This document shows positions 28,571 to 36,175 of a DNA stretch of 64,000 bases, in pieces. The first letter of the stretch is position 1; every line of letters starts with the position of its first letter. This stretch comes from Mycolicibacterium litorale (GTDB lineage Bacteria > Actinomycetota > Actinomycetes > Mycobacteriales > Mycobacteriaceae): positions 1,798,001-1,862,000 of the forward strand of contig CP019882.1 of the NCBI GenBank assembly GCA_002007745.1, in the 5' to 3' direction. The position numbers were made by a program, and so were the translations under genes. Under the pieces are notes generated by a model that saw only the letters and a list, made by a program, of their open reading frames with translations, was not told the origin of the DNA and made no database searches.

Positions 28571-29408
28571 TTTCGCGTAGCTCCCCTCCACGCTCGGCCC
28601 GCCCGGAGGCTGGGCCAGATACCGATCCTCGCGGTACCGGGATCAGCCTGCGGGATTTCCGACAATTCGTAAGAAATGACGCGCGGTGACCCTGGTTGCG
28701 ATATGGGCACGAACCGGCGGCCCCGCCGATGCGGTCAGGCTTGGGGATGTACCGGCCGAGCGCCCAACTCCTCTTGCCGGGTGGTTCCATCACCGCCACG
28801 GGCTGGCCGTCTTTGAACATCTCCTCCTGGCGAACCATCCCGGATTCGATGGCCTCGGTCCATGCCCGCATGGGGCCTTCCCCCCAGCTGAGCCAGGGGG
28901 TGAGATCGTCCATGACCACCGCGGTCTTCTCCGTGCAGAACGCGCGCATGTTCTCGATGTCGGCCTTGGCCACCTCGTATTGATGGCCGCCGTCGATGAA
29001 CACCAGGTCGAATCGCAGATCCGGGTGGGTGCTCTTGTAGTCGGGCACGATCTTGGTGGAATCGCCGACGACCAGCGTGTGCCGGTTGGGGAACTTCTTG
29101 TCGATCAGCTGCTTGGCCAGCTTGGAGTAGCCGTGTTCACCGAGGTCGAAGGAGACCACCTGGGTGTCGGGGGAGGCGCTGAGGAACGCGAAGCTGGAAA
29201 ATCCTGCGTTGAAACCGATTTCGCCGATCAGGCGGGCGCCCGTCCGGGGCACCAGGTTGGCGAGGTAGCTGAGCTCTTCCACCGAGGTCGATCCCTCAGT
29301 CGGCGGACGCCCCCGCAACCAGAGGTACCGCAGAATCTCGCGCCGCATCCGTTTGACATCGGCTGGTGAGATGGATGTGGTGGAGGTGTTCGGCTCTGCA
29401 TTCGCCAT
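28539..29408 (-). CDS. SAM-dependent methyltransferase (Methyltransf_24-like)
   Basis: A class I methyltransferase. The SAM site is ARLIGEIGFNAGFSSFAFL (motif I, ~59-77) and VVSFDLGEHGYSKLAK (acidic loop). RFDLVFIDGGHQYEVAKADI with VMDDLTPW are the metal/catalytic region of the O-methyltransferase family acting on sugars or small metabolites. The last ~50 residues (RASFLTNCRKSRRL...) are atypical. One missing G in the GGCGGGGCC run near 28720 would end the protein at 28643 with a cleaner tail and no overlap with the next gene. A candidate IdeR site lies about 100 bases upstream. The substrate is unknown. Confidence 0.82.
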   Translation of the reverse strand: MANAEPNTSTTSISPADVKRMRREILRYLWLRGRPPTEGSTSVEELSYLANLVPRTGARLIGEIGFNAGFSSFAFLSASPDTQVVSFDLGEHGYSKLAKQLIDKKFPNRHTLVVGDSTKIVPDYKSTHPDLRFDLVFIDGGHQYEVAKADIENMRAFCTEKTAVVMDDLTPWLSWGEGPMRAWTEAIESGMVRQEEMFKDGQPVAVMEPPGKRSWALGRYIPKPDRIGGAAGSCPYRNQGHRASFLTNCRKSRRLIPVPRGSVSGPASGRAERGGELRENGYSGFRAPR

Positions 29409-29510
29409 AGATGTGTGCCCTAACCGTCGAATCAGCGAGAAGGTGCTTCCCTGGACAGGTGGGGGCCGTCACGAACCGGCGAACCCCCCCTTTGCCACTT
29501 TACATATCCC

Positions 29511-29529
29511 GAAGGTTAGGCAGCCCTAA
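29511..29529 (-). promoter_or_regulatory. Candidate iron box (IdeR/DtxR site)
   Basis: GAAGGTTAGGCAGCCCTAA matches 14 of 19 positions of the mycobacterial IdeR consensus TTAGGTTAGGCTAACCTAA, including the block AGGTTAGGC and the end CCTAA. On the minus strand a TATGTA -10-like element follows within about 15 bases, so IdeR bound here would block the methyltransferase promoter when iron is plentiful. Confidence 0.5.
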
Positions 29530-29542
29530 GCCGTGAACGAGA

Positions 29543-29576
29543 AAAGTCAGGGAGCCCTAAGGCTCCCTGACTTTTT
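29543..29576 (-). terminator. Hairpin terminator beyond the tRNA-His remnant
   Basis: AAAGTCAGGGAGCC and GGCTCCCTGACTTT form a perfect 14-bp stem with a 4-base loop, running into a T run on the minus strand. It is probably the original terminator of tRNA-His, left behind when the island inserted between it and the gene. Confidence 0.75.
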
Positions 29577-29579
29577 GCC

Positions 29580-29627
29580 GGGTGGCTGACGGGACTCGAA
29601 CCCGCGACAGCCAGGATCACAACCTGG
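29580..29627. repeat. Left island boundary: 48-bp tRNA-His 3' duplicate (att)
   Basis: These 48 bases are identical to 48698-48745. They copy the tRNA-His 3' part from the acceptor end through the T-arm to the anticodon stem. After AACCTGG the copies diverge, so there is no 5' half and this is not a tRNA gene. The integrase gene starts 130 bases away, as expected for the integrase-proximal attachment site. Confidence 0.93.
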
Positions 29628-29755
29628 CGGCATTATCACCTTGTCCTTCCTGGTAAAGGCGTGTTTTCTGGCTCTAATTGTCTAAGTAGTGTTGGACAAA
29701 ACACGACCTAAACAGCCACGTTTTGACCCCACAGTGTTGCAGTAATGTTGCAACC

Positions 29756-30895
29756 ATGCCCTCACGTAGAAAGCCAGTCCGTCAGCGCCGCGCGTGGGGA
29801 TCGCTCCGCACAATGCGCTCCGGGTCCATCCAGGCGAGCTATGTCCACGAAGACGGGCGTAGGTACTACGCGCCGCACACGTTCACCGCGAAGATGGACG
29901 CCGAGGGCTGGCTGTCAAACGAGCGCAAGCTGATCGAACTTGGGGAGTGGACGCCGCCCGAGGACCGGCAAGCCGTTAAATCCGTTCGGTCTATAACGGT
30001 CAGCGAGTACGCCGCCAAATGGCTCTCAGAGCGCGATCTAGCACCTAAGACGCGGCACCTGTACGGGGAGCTGCTGGACAGTCGGATACTGCCCGAGTTA
30101 GGCGATGTGATGATGAAAGCGGTAACCCCGGCTGATGTTCGCGCCTGGTGGGTCGCGTTGAACATGGAGAAGAAAACGCCTACCCGCAATACGCATTCCT
30201 ACCAGTTGCTTAAGACGATCTTCAACACTGCCCGCGACGACCGGGTAATTTCCGATAACCCATGCCAGGTCAAGACGGCTGCGAAGCCACCTAAGCCGCG
30301 CGACGTGCAGGCGCTAACGACCGCCCAGCTGGCGAAGGTGGCCGAAGCCGCCCCGGAACACTATCGGGTTGCGGTGTTCGTATCGGCCTGGTGCGGCGTG
30401 CGCTTCGGTGAGCTTGCAGAATTGCGCCACAAGGATATTCAGGTATTGGGCGACCGGACGGTGTTGCGGATTCGCCGGCAGGTCACTCGTGTCGGCAACG
30501 AGCTTGTCGTGGGTCCGCCTAAGTCCGAGGCCGGTATCCGCGATGTTGTGGTGCCGCCTCACGTTGCAGTGATGCTCCGGGACCACCTGCGGGCGCACAC
30601 CGGGCAGGGAACGGAGTCGTTGGTGTTCACCACGACCCGCGGCCAGCGCTTGTCAACGACGGCGTTCACGAAGGCCGTCAAGCGCGGCTACGCTGACGTG
30701 GGTAAGCCTGGTATGCGGGTGCATGATTTGCGGCACCTGGGGGCGACGTGGGCGGCCATTGCAGGCGCTACTACAAAGGAACTGATGGCCCGGATCGGGC
30801 ACGCCACCCCTGCGATGGCAATGCGGTATCAGATCGCAGCTGCTGACCGGGACGCGGCGATCGCGGCGGCGATGTCCGGCCTCGTCGGCGAGTGA
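29756..30895 (+). CDS. Tyrosine recombinase / phage-type integrase
   Basis: 379 residues from ATG 29756. It has an N-terminal AP2-like arm-binding part (RSGSIQASYVHEDGRRYYAP), a SAM-like core-binding domain (~85-165) and a catalytic domain with the full set R216 (CGVRFGEL), H323-x-x-R326 (HDLRH), H349 (GH) and nucleophile Y358 (MRYQ). It catalyses insertion into and excision from tRNA-His. It reads inward from the left att repeat. All catalytic residues are present, so it is probably active. A GTGTT/AACAC dyad at 29689-29704 and other GTGTTTT words between att and the gene may be arm sites. Confidence 0.96.
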   Translation: MPSRRKPVRQRRAWGSLRTMRSGSIQASYVHEDGRRYYAPHTFTAKMDAEGWLSNERKLIELGEWTPPEDRQAVKSVRSITVSEYAAKWLSERDLAPKTRHLYGELLDSRILPELGDVMMKAVTPADVRAWWVALNMEKKTPTRNTHSYQLLKTIFNTARDDRVISDNPCQVKTAAKPPKPRDVQALTTAQLAKVAEAAPEHYRVAVFVSAWCGVRFGELAELRHKDIQVLGDRTVLRIRRQVTRVGNELVVGPPKSEAGIRDVVVPPHVAVMLRDHLRAHTGQGTESLVFTTTRGQRLSTTAFTKAVKRGYADVGKPGMRVHDLRHLGATWAAIAGATTKELMARIGHATPAMAMRYQIAAADRDAAIAAAMSGLVGE

Positions 30896-31022
30896 CACGC
30901 CGAGTGAGCGCGTCATCCTTGCCGCAGGGATGCTCTGCGCTAACGTATGTCACGTCACCTCATGACGCGGGGTGGCAGATAACTACAGCTAGAGAATTAA
31001 CGAAGCATCTCCGTTGTCGGAG

Positions 31023-31173
31023 TCCCCGTGTTTAGTGTCCGGGGAGCTAGAGCGGTTCGCCTGCAAGTTGACTCTGGTACCGCATACGTAGGCAGGAAAC
31101 TGCCCCAACATAATCTACTGGGGCGAAGTCTGCCGCAATTCTAAATGAGCCGACCCGGCTGGGCGGCTCATTT
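31023..31173 (+). other. Intergenic stretch with three hairpins between integrase and excisionase genes
   Basis: TCCCCG/CGGGGA (31023-31028, 31040-31045), GCCCC/GGGGC around ACTGCCCC...CTGGGGC (near 31102-31124) and AAATGAGCCG/CGGCTCATTT (31143-31152, 31164-31173) followed by TTTTT can form. The last is a good rho-independent terminator. No coding frame of interest occupies 30896-31210. A small structured RNA or a processed 3' UTR of int is possible. Confidence 0.4.
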
Positions 31174-31175
31174 TT
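31143..31175 (+). terminator. Rho-independent terminator upstream of the xis-like gene
   Basis: A 10-bp stem AAATGAGCCG/CGGCTCATTT with an 11-base loop is followed by a T run (31171-31175). It would end transcription arriving from the integrase side. Confidence 0.7.
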
Positions 31176-31210
31176 GTGTCCAAACCAAAGGCAGAGGGGA
31201 AAGAAGCACG

Positions 31211-31402
31211 GTGAGGAATGTCTACGAGCTACCTAAACGGCTGAGCATTAAGCAGGCGGCAGAGTATCAGGGCGTATGTGACCGGACTATCAGGCGGGCT
31301 ATTGCGGATGGCCGGCTAAAGGCTTACCGGGTCGGCAAGCGCACAATTCGAATCGACCGTGATTCATTGCTGGAGCTTGAGAAGCCGATGTTCGCGGCTT
31401 AG
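31211..31402 (+). CDS. Excisionase-like helix-turn-helix protein
   Basis: A 63-residue MerR/HTH_17-type DNA-binding protein. RLSIKQAAEYQGVCDRTIRR forms the helix-turn-helix, and AIADGRLKAYRVGKRTIRID the wing, as in Xis/BldC-like proteins. The GTG start at 31211 has a good GGGGAAAG site. The position next to the integrase suggests recombination directionality control, though a small transcription factor is also possible. Confidence 0.85.
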   Translation: MRNVYELPKRLSIKQAAEYQGVCDRTIRRAIADGRLKAYRVGKRTIRIDRDSLLELEKPMFAA

Positions 31403-31479
31403 AGCGTAACCCGTCGAGTTACCCCCAAAGTGGCGGCGGGGGCTCAATTGTGCTGCCCATATAGAAAACTGAGGTAAAG

Positions 31480-31800
31480 ATGACTATTAATTCCGGCGTA
31501 GAGAAAGACGATAAAGAAAACACAGCCAGCGCTTACAGTGATATATGGGCGAAGGCTATTGATGATACATACACCGATTTCGAGCCAGACTACGTCTTGC
31601 ACGAGTGGGATATACAGCCAGGTGACACTCTTGATGAGACAGTCCGTGATGTACTCGTCAAGGCAGCCCAATGTCTGCGTAATGGGGTTCCCTCAATATT
31701 CACAGGCGCGGAGTTGGACCTTGTTAGGCATATGATGCCCGCTCATGAAGTGCATCAGTCGGGTGCTGTGCGCTGGGTTTTAGATAATTACGGGATTTAG
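31480..31800 (+). CDS. Hypothetical island protein (106 aa)
   Basis: A short acidic protein (ENTASAYSDIWAKAIDDTYT, then EWDIQPGDTLDETVRDVLVK) with a C-terminal AHEVHQSGAVRWVLDNYGI. It has a clear GAGGTAAAG ribosome site and is followed by a perfect 11-bp hairpin. Codon use is much more AT-rich than the host genes, a mark of transfer. I do not recognise the family; it could be an anti-defence, regulatory or replication accessory protein. Confidence 0.7.
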   Translation: MTINSGVEKDDKENTASAYSDIWAKAIDDTYTDFEPDYVLHEWDIQPGDTLDETVRDVLVKAAQCLRNGVPSIFTGAELDLVRHMMPAHEVHQSGAVRWVLDNYGI

Positions 31801-31806
31801 GCCGAA

Positions 31807-31838
31807 GTGGGAGTTGATCCCGGCGGGTCAACTCCCAC
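31807..31838 (+). terminator. Hairpin after the 106-aa gene
   Basis: GTGGGAGTTGA and TCAACTCCCAC form a perfect 11-bp stem around TCCCGGCGGG. There is no T run, so termination is only likely. Confidence 0.55.
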
Positions 31839-31927
31839 GAAATCCACAAGTTCCTGATGGCGGGCGCTTACTGGAAAGAAGAACTGTGACACGGCAAGCG
31901 AAGGACATGAGGAAGGGAGTGTGAAGC

Positions 31928-32263
31928 TTGTTTATGACAGAAGATAATTGGGTTGGCATTTCCCAACAGGTTTTTACCGAATGGGCACTCGATGCCGAGA
32001 TGCCGCTGGCGATATGGCAGCGGCTACAGTATTTAGCTCTAAGTCGATGCGATGAGACGGGGATTGCGGTTTTCGGACGCGGCGAGTTAGCAAAACTCGT
32101 TTACGGTGGCCCTGACAGGAATCGCAACCTTAAATCCCATATCGATCTCGCTGTCAGATACGGTGTTCTGCACGCGGAATCATGCCGCTCATTCTTGCGG
32201 GTGCCAGACCACATTCTGCGCAGTGCGCCGCCGACTAGGGGCGGTCAGCGCGTTGCCAAGTAA
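31928..32263 (+). CDS. Hypothetical island protein, possible winged-helix (111 aa)
   Basis: The frame begins at TTG 31928 (6-8 bases after AGGAAGGGAG) or ATG 31934. The pattern LAIWQRLQYLALSRCDETG followed by FGRGELAKLVYGGPDRNRNL and AVRYGVLHAESCRSFL looks like the helical/winged domain of small actinobacterial mobile-element proteins, with the second helix turn as DNA reader. This is inference from pattern only. The next 260 bases (32264-32524) hold no credible gene. Confidence 0.6.
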   Translation: MFMTEDNWVGISQQVFTEWALDAEMPLAIWQRLQYLALSRCDETGIAVFGRGELAKLVYGGPDRNRNLKSHIDLAVRYGVLHAESCRSFLRVPDHILRSAPPTRGGQRVAK

Positions 32264-32524
32264 CGCATTTCTAGGTGAATACGCGTTATTGATGAACGCG
32301 AAATTGATCAATATTCGTTGGCGAGCGACGCGCATAACAGGCTTGACCAGCGACTTTGCGACCGGTCTCTATGATCTATCTAGTAAAGGCAACCCCAAGC
32401 GCAACGCGCTGATCCCATGTGTGCCCTTCGCATCGACCAGAGAGAGAAGGGTCGCTGGCCGTTCGAGGCCGGTATCAGGGGCCGCTGCGGGCTACCCCCA
32501 GGGGGGTGCGTCTTTACGCGTCCA

Positions 32525-33160
32525 CTAATCGAGCTGGGTCGTATCGCCGTTGACTGCGCGTGCAACCGCCTGAAAGGCCCGCTTCTGCTTATCGAGTCGA
32601 GCCTGGCGCTGGGCTAGGTCAGGCGTCCATTGCGCTTGCCGGCTCGGATGAATGCTCTCAATGACGAGCAGGCCACGGTCGGCTATCAGCGCTGGGCGCA
32701 GCTTCACGACGCGCTTCCACACGTCGACGGCTGAGCCTCCCTGCAACAGAACTACTTTCAAGGCGGGGATGAGGTCTATAAGTCCGCAAAGAACTTCGGC
32801 TCCGGCGTTCTTTTCCTCAGCATTCGGAGGACGGTCGATAAACCACGGGTAGGCGTTCCACGGCAACACCCAACGGGGCAAGATTCCATAGGTGTCGAAG
32901 AGCTTGCATTGGGCTTCGGCGGTAGCGTCATTGTTCTCGATGCACAAGAAACCGGAACCGCCGCCTTCGAGTGTTGCTTTGCCGGGATCGCTCAAGACGC
33001 TGAGGATTTTGGCATCCACGCCACCGTGCAGGGGAGCTACTTTGGGTAGCCAGCCTCGCCCGGCAGGGTCGGTCAGCTGGTCAACGAAGGCGTTGATCGG
33101 GGCAATGTGCGGGTCTGCCTGATGAGCGAGCTGGCTAGCTCTGAACTCTGCGTCCTTCAT
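32525..33160 (-). CDS. Uracil-DNA-glycosylase-superfamily protein
   Basis: 211 residues. SDPGKATLEGGGSGFLCIEN and YGILPRWVLPWNAYPW match the N-terminal catalytic-loop and mid region of the UDG-like superfamily, with VVLLQGGSAVDVWKRVV and IESIHPSRQAQWTPD in the place of the C-terminal His/Ser loop. Whether it removes bases or is an inactive homologue cannot be told. ATG 33160 is chosen; TTG 33202 is an alternative. It lies alone on the minus strand in the island, just before the IS element, and may be cargo related to DNA modification or phage uracil DNA. Confidence 0.7.
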   Translation of the reverse strand: MKDAEFRASQLAHQADPHIAPINAFVDQLTDPAGRGWLPKVAPLHGGVDAKILSVLSDPGKATLEGGGSGFLCIENNDATAEAQCKLFDTYGILPRWVLPWNAYPWFIDRPPNAEEKNAGAEVLCGLIDLIPALKVVLLQGGSAVDVWKRVVKLRPALIADRGLLVIESIHPSRQAQWTPDLAQRQARLDKQKRAFQAVARAVNGDTTQLD

Positions 33161-33504
33161 CCGCCGCACCACGGTTAGCAGGCTAGCTGACCGCGTCTGC
33201 AAGAACTCAGCAGATTGTCGCGCGTTTCAATCCGAGAGCGGCGCAGTGGTGGTCGCTGATCCTCCACTGGTGCGCTGCCCGCTTTACCGGAGCCGCCTCT
33301 TGCACATCGAGGGACTTAGCCTTCCGATGGCCTGTCCGCGTGTCCGCCGTGCTTTACAGGCTGCGACTCTGCAAAGGCTTTGAGTGGGATTGACGTAACA
33401 GCCGTCTAGCGCAACCGATCCCGATACCGGCACGAATGGGACTGCCCCCAGTTTGGTTGACTTCTGACCTGTGAGGATTCGTCCTTGCTGGAAGGATCAA
33501 TCTC

Positions 33505-33801
33505 CTGCCGACACCGTTTCCTGCCGAGTTCCGAGCCGACGTTATCGCCGTAGCCCGCAAGGGCGAGGCGCCGCTGCGCCAGATCGCCAAGGACTTCGGC
33601 ATCTCGGAGGCCTGCCTGCACCGCTGGCTCAAGATCGCTGACCGTGAGGACGGCCGCGGCCAGCCCGCCTCACCAGGCAATGCTGACGACATGGCTGCGC
33701 AACTGCGCGAGGCGCACAAGCGGATCAAACTCCTCGAGCAAGAGGCCGAGGTGATGCGCCGCGCGGTCGGCTATCTGTCGAGGGACGCCAACCCAAAATG
33801 A
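33505..33801 (+). CDS. IS3-family transposase OrfA
   Basis: A 98-residue helix-turn-helix protein: FPAEFRADVIAVARKGEAPL followed by RQIAKDFGISEACLHRWL, then a coiled-coil/leucine-zipper tail (HKRIKLLEQEAEVMRRAVGYL). No ATG or GTG fits; the best start is CTG 33505, placed 8 bases after GGAAGGA and giving M-PTPFPAEF as in homologues. The stop at 33799-33801 overlaps the orfB ATG. Related elements make OrfAB by -1 frameshifting; the AAAA before TGA could support it here. Confidence 0.85.
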   Translation: MPTPFPAEFRADVIAVARKGEAPLRQIAKDFGISEACLHRWLKIADREDGRGQPASPGNADDMAAQLREAHKRIKLLEQEAEVMRRAVGYLSRDANPK

Positions 33802-34664
33802 TGTACCCGCTGGTCCTCGACCTTGCCGATGACGGGATACCCGTCACGGTGACCTGCCGGGTCCTGGGATTCTCCACCCAGGCGTTCTACAAGTGGCGCA
33901 AAGCACCGGTGTCGCAGCGGGATTGGGACGATGCACATCTGATCAACGCTGCCCGCGACATCCACGCCGACGACCCCGCCTTCGGGTACCGATTCATCGC
34001 TGATGAGCTGCCCGGGCGCGGGATCACCGCTGGTGAGAACCGTGTCGCGCGGCTGTGCTCCCAGGAGCGGATCTGGTCGATCTTCGCCAAGAAGCGAGGA
34101 CTGAACCGCCGATCCGGACCGCCGGTGCATGACGACCTCGTGCAACGTCGGTTCAGCGCCCAAGCTCCCGACCAGGTCTGGCTGGCCGACATCACCGAAC
34201 ACCGCACCGACGAGGGCAAGCTCTACCTGTGCGCCATCAAGGACGTCTACTCCAACCGGATTGTCGGCTACTCGATCGACTCCCGAATGAAGTCCACGTT
34301 GGCGGTGGCTGCCCTGGGTCACGCCGTGGCGCTTCGCTCGCCGGTCGCGACGATCGTCCACTCCGACAGGGGCAGTCAATTTCGATCCCGAAGATTCGTC
34401 CAGGCGCTGTCCCGCAACGGTTTACAGGGATCGATGGGCCGCGTTGGTGCCTGCGGGGATAACGCCGCGATGGAGTCGTTCTTCGCCCTGCTGCAACGCA
34501 ACGTCCTGGACCGGCGACGCTGGTCCACCCGAGCCGAACTACGACTGGCAATCGTGACCTGGATCGAGCGGAACTATCACCGCCGCCGGCGCCAACGCGC
34601 CCTCGGCAGGCTCACCCCGATAGAGTTCGAACTGCTCCACACACCGGTCGCAACCGCGGCCTGA
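33798..34664 (+). CDS. IS3-family transposase OrfB (rve, DDE)
   Basis: A 288-residue integrase-core transposase. An HTH_21 region (YRFIADELPGRGI) precedes the catalytic triad D131 (WLADITEH), D190 (HSDRGSQF) and E226 (AAMESFFALLQ), with the DD35E spacing typical of IS3. It starts at ATG 33798 overlapping the orfA stop by 4 bases. It looks intact. Confidence 0.95.
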   Translation: MMYPLVLDLADDGIPVTVTCRVLGFSTQAFYKWRKAPVSQRDWDDAHLINAARDIHADDPAFGYRFIADELPGRGITAGENRVARLCSQERIWSIFAKKRGLNRRSGPPVHDDLVQRRFSAQAPDQVWLADITEHRTDEGKLYLCAIKDVYSNRIVGYSIDSRMKSTLAVAALGHAVALRSPVATIVHSDRGSQFRSRRFVQALSRNGLQGSMGRVGACGDNAAMESFFALLQRNVLDRRRWSTRAELRLAIVTWIERNYHRRRRQRALGRLTPIEFELLHTPVATAA

Positions 34665-34814
34665 AGTTCACACCCCGCGAGTCAACTGAACCCGGGGCAG
34701 TCCCAATTGGTGCGAGGGCCCCGAGGGCCGGGATGCGATGGTTTCGACGCGTCGGCCGCCTAATGCCTATTGCCGCATGCAAATGGCACACTTTCTAGTG
34801 TGGACCGGAGCCCG

Positions 34815-36175
34815 ATGGTCGATCGCTGGCGAAGCGAGATCGAAGCCTGGCAGCTGGAGCCTGGGCATCTTCAAGCTGTAAGCGACCAAATCAGCTCACT
34901 TACCTCCAATCGGCTGGAGCTCGGAGCGCTTGCAGGCCCTCGCCGTCGAGACGAACCAGGCCTTCGTTGGCTTCCCTATAAGGAGGCATACTCTCCGGAC
35001 TTGGTAAGAGTGATCTTGGATTCGTGTGACGCGATTGAGGGCCCGCTACTCGATCCGTTCGCGGGCTCGGGAACTTCCTTGTTTGTGGCGGTCGAACGAG
35101 ACATTCCGGCTATCGGCGTCGAGCTGCTGGACTACCCGCGATGGGCGGCGCAGACCTTGATGTGCGCAAGGTCTGCAAATGTTGACACGCTCCGAGACAT
35201 TTGCGCTCAGTCCTTGCGACGCGCCAAGAGACGAAAGCGCGTTCCTTCTCCTGTTCACACTGCCGCACCTGCATCCAAGTGGGCATTCTCGCCAGAGGTC
35301 GCGGATACCCTCGCCAAGCTAAGGGGCGCGCTTCCGCCTCGCGGCAGCACAGTAGAGGCAGATTTGGCGCACCTCGCCTTGCTATCAATAGTTGAGCGTG
35401 TCAGCAATTCCGTGAAAGATGGCACGAGCTTGAGGCATCGTTCGCGCCACCGCCCGGGTAGGACTACGCGTCCTGGTAGGAAAGACGAACTCTTCTCATC
35501 GGCAGATGTAATCATGCAGTTTCGTTCTGCGACGGAGAGAATCGTTGATGACCTTCCGAAACTTCCGAGCGGAGAAGCAACTGCCACAGTCTTTAAGGCC
35601 GATGCCCGGGCGCTCCCCCTCTCCAAGGAGTCAATCGGGTGCGCGGTTTTCAGCCCCCTTATCCGAATAAGTACAACTACGCATCCATCTACCAGCTCGA
35701 GCTGGCGGTCGGCGGCTTCGCTGAAACAACAGATCACTTCCGGGCACTTGGCCGGTCCCTCTTTCGTTCGAACGTCGATTCACCAGCACCGCCGGTCGCG
35801 CGAGTGGAAGATCCTGCCGTTATAGAGGTGCTTCAAGCCGTCGCACGATCTACACCAACCGATCTCCCCATGGCCGGCAAGACGCTTCGCATGCTGGTCG
35901 GCTACTTTCACGACATGGGGGTGTTTCTTGGTGAATTGCAGCGTGTCCTGCGTCCTGGCGCGACGGCAGCTTGCGTCGTCGCGACGCAGACGTATTTCGG
36001 AGTGCAAGTGCCGACAGACGTCATGCTGGCCTCTTTGGCCTACCGCGCCGGCTTCTCCGTCGACAGAGTCTGGCTACTTCGCTCAAAGCGCGTTGCTGTG
36101 CAGCAGCGCAACCGCGGCAAAGTTGAAAGTTCAGGCGGTCGCGAAGTGGTTCTGTTTCTCCGCCGCGAATCTTAG
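34815..36175 (+). CDS. Alpha-class DNA methyltransferase, apparent frameshift
   Basis: LLDPFAGSGTS (motif I, residues 78-88) with EVELL-like VAVERDIPAIGVELL (motif II) comes first, and the catalytic motif IV SPPYPN lies about 280 residues in. That order marks an alpha-group amino methyltransferase (N6-adenine or N4-cytosine; SPPY favours N4-cytosine). The frame breaks at a C5 run (35654-35658): one extra C gives AVFSPPYPNKYNYASIYQ and continues to 36175. The corrected length is about 454 residues. ATG 34815 is chosen; GTG 34800 and TTG 34770 are alternatives. It faces the DISARM-like operon and would methylate self DNA. Its stop overlaps that of corrected drmB. Confidence 0.8.

Larger units (their letters stand above)
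33437..34705 (+). mobile_element. IS3-family insertion sequence (1,269 bp)
   Basis: Terminal inverted repeats are TGGGACTGCCCC at 33437-33448 and, inverted, GGGGCAGTCCCA at 34694-34705, with a further TTGACT match about 20 bases in. It contains overlapping orfA and orfB. No 3-base target duplication is visible (GAA on the left, ATT on the right). One flank may have been rearranged after insertion, or the element inserted without leaving a clean duplication. About 230 bases to its left (33204-33436) hold no gene. Confidence 0.9.

Noticed and set aside
29580..29640. tRNA-like sequence at the left island end
   Set aside because: Only the 3' half of tRNA-His is present; after AACCTGG the sequence diverges, so it is the att remnant and not a gene.
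34705..34720. Target-site duplication of the IS3 element
   Set aside because: The bases next to the two ends (GAA and ATT) differ, so no duplication can be claimed.
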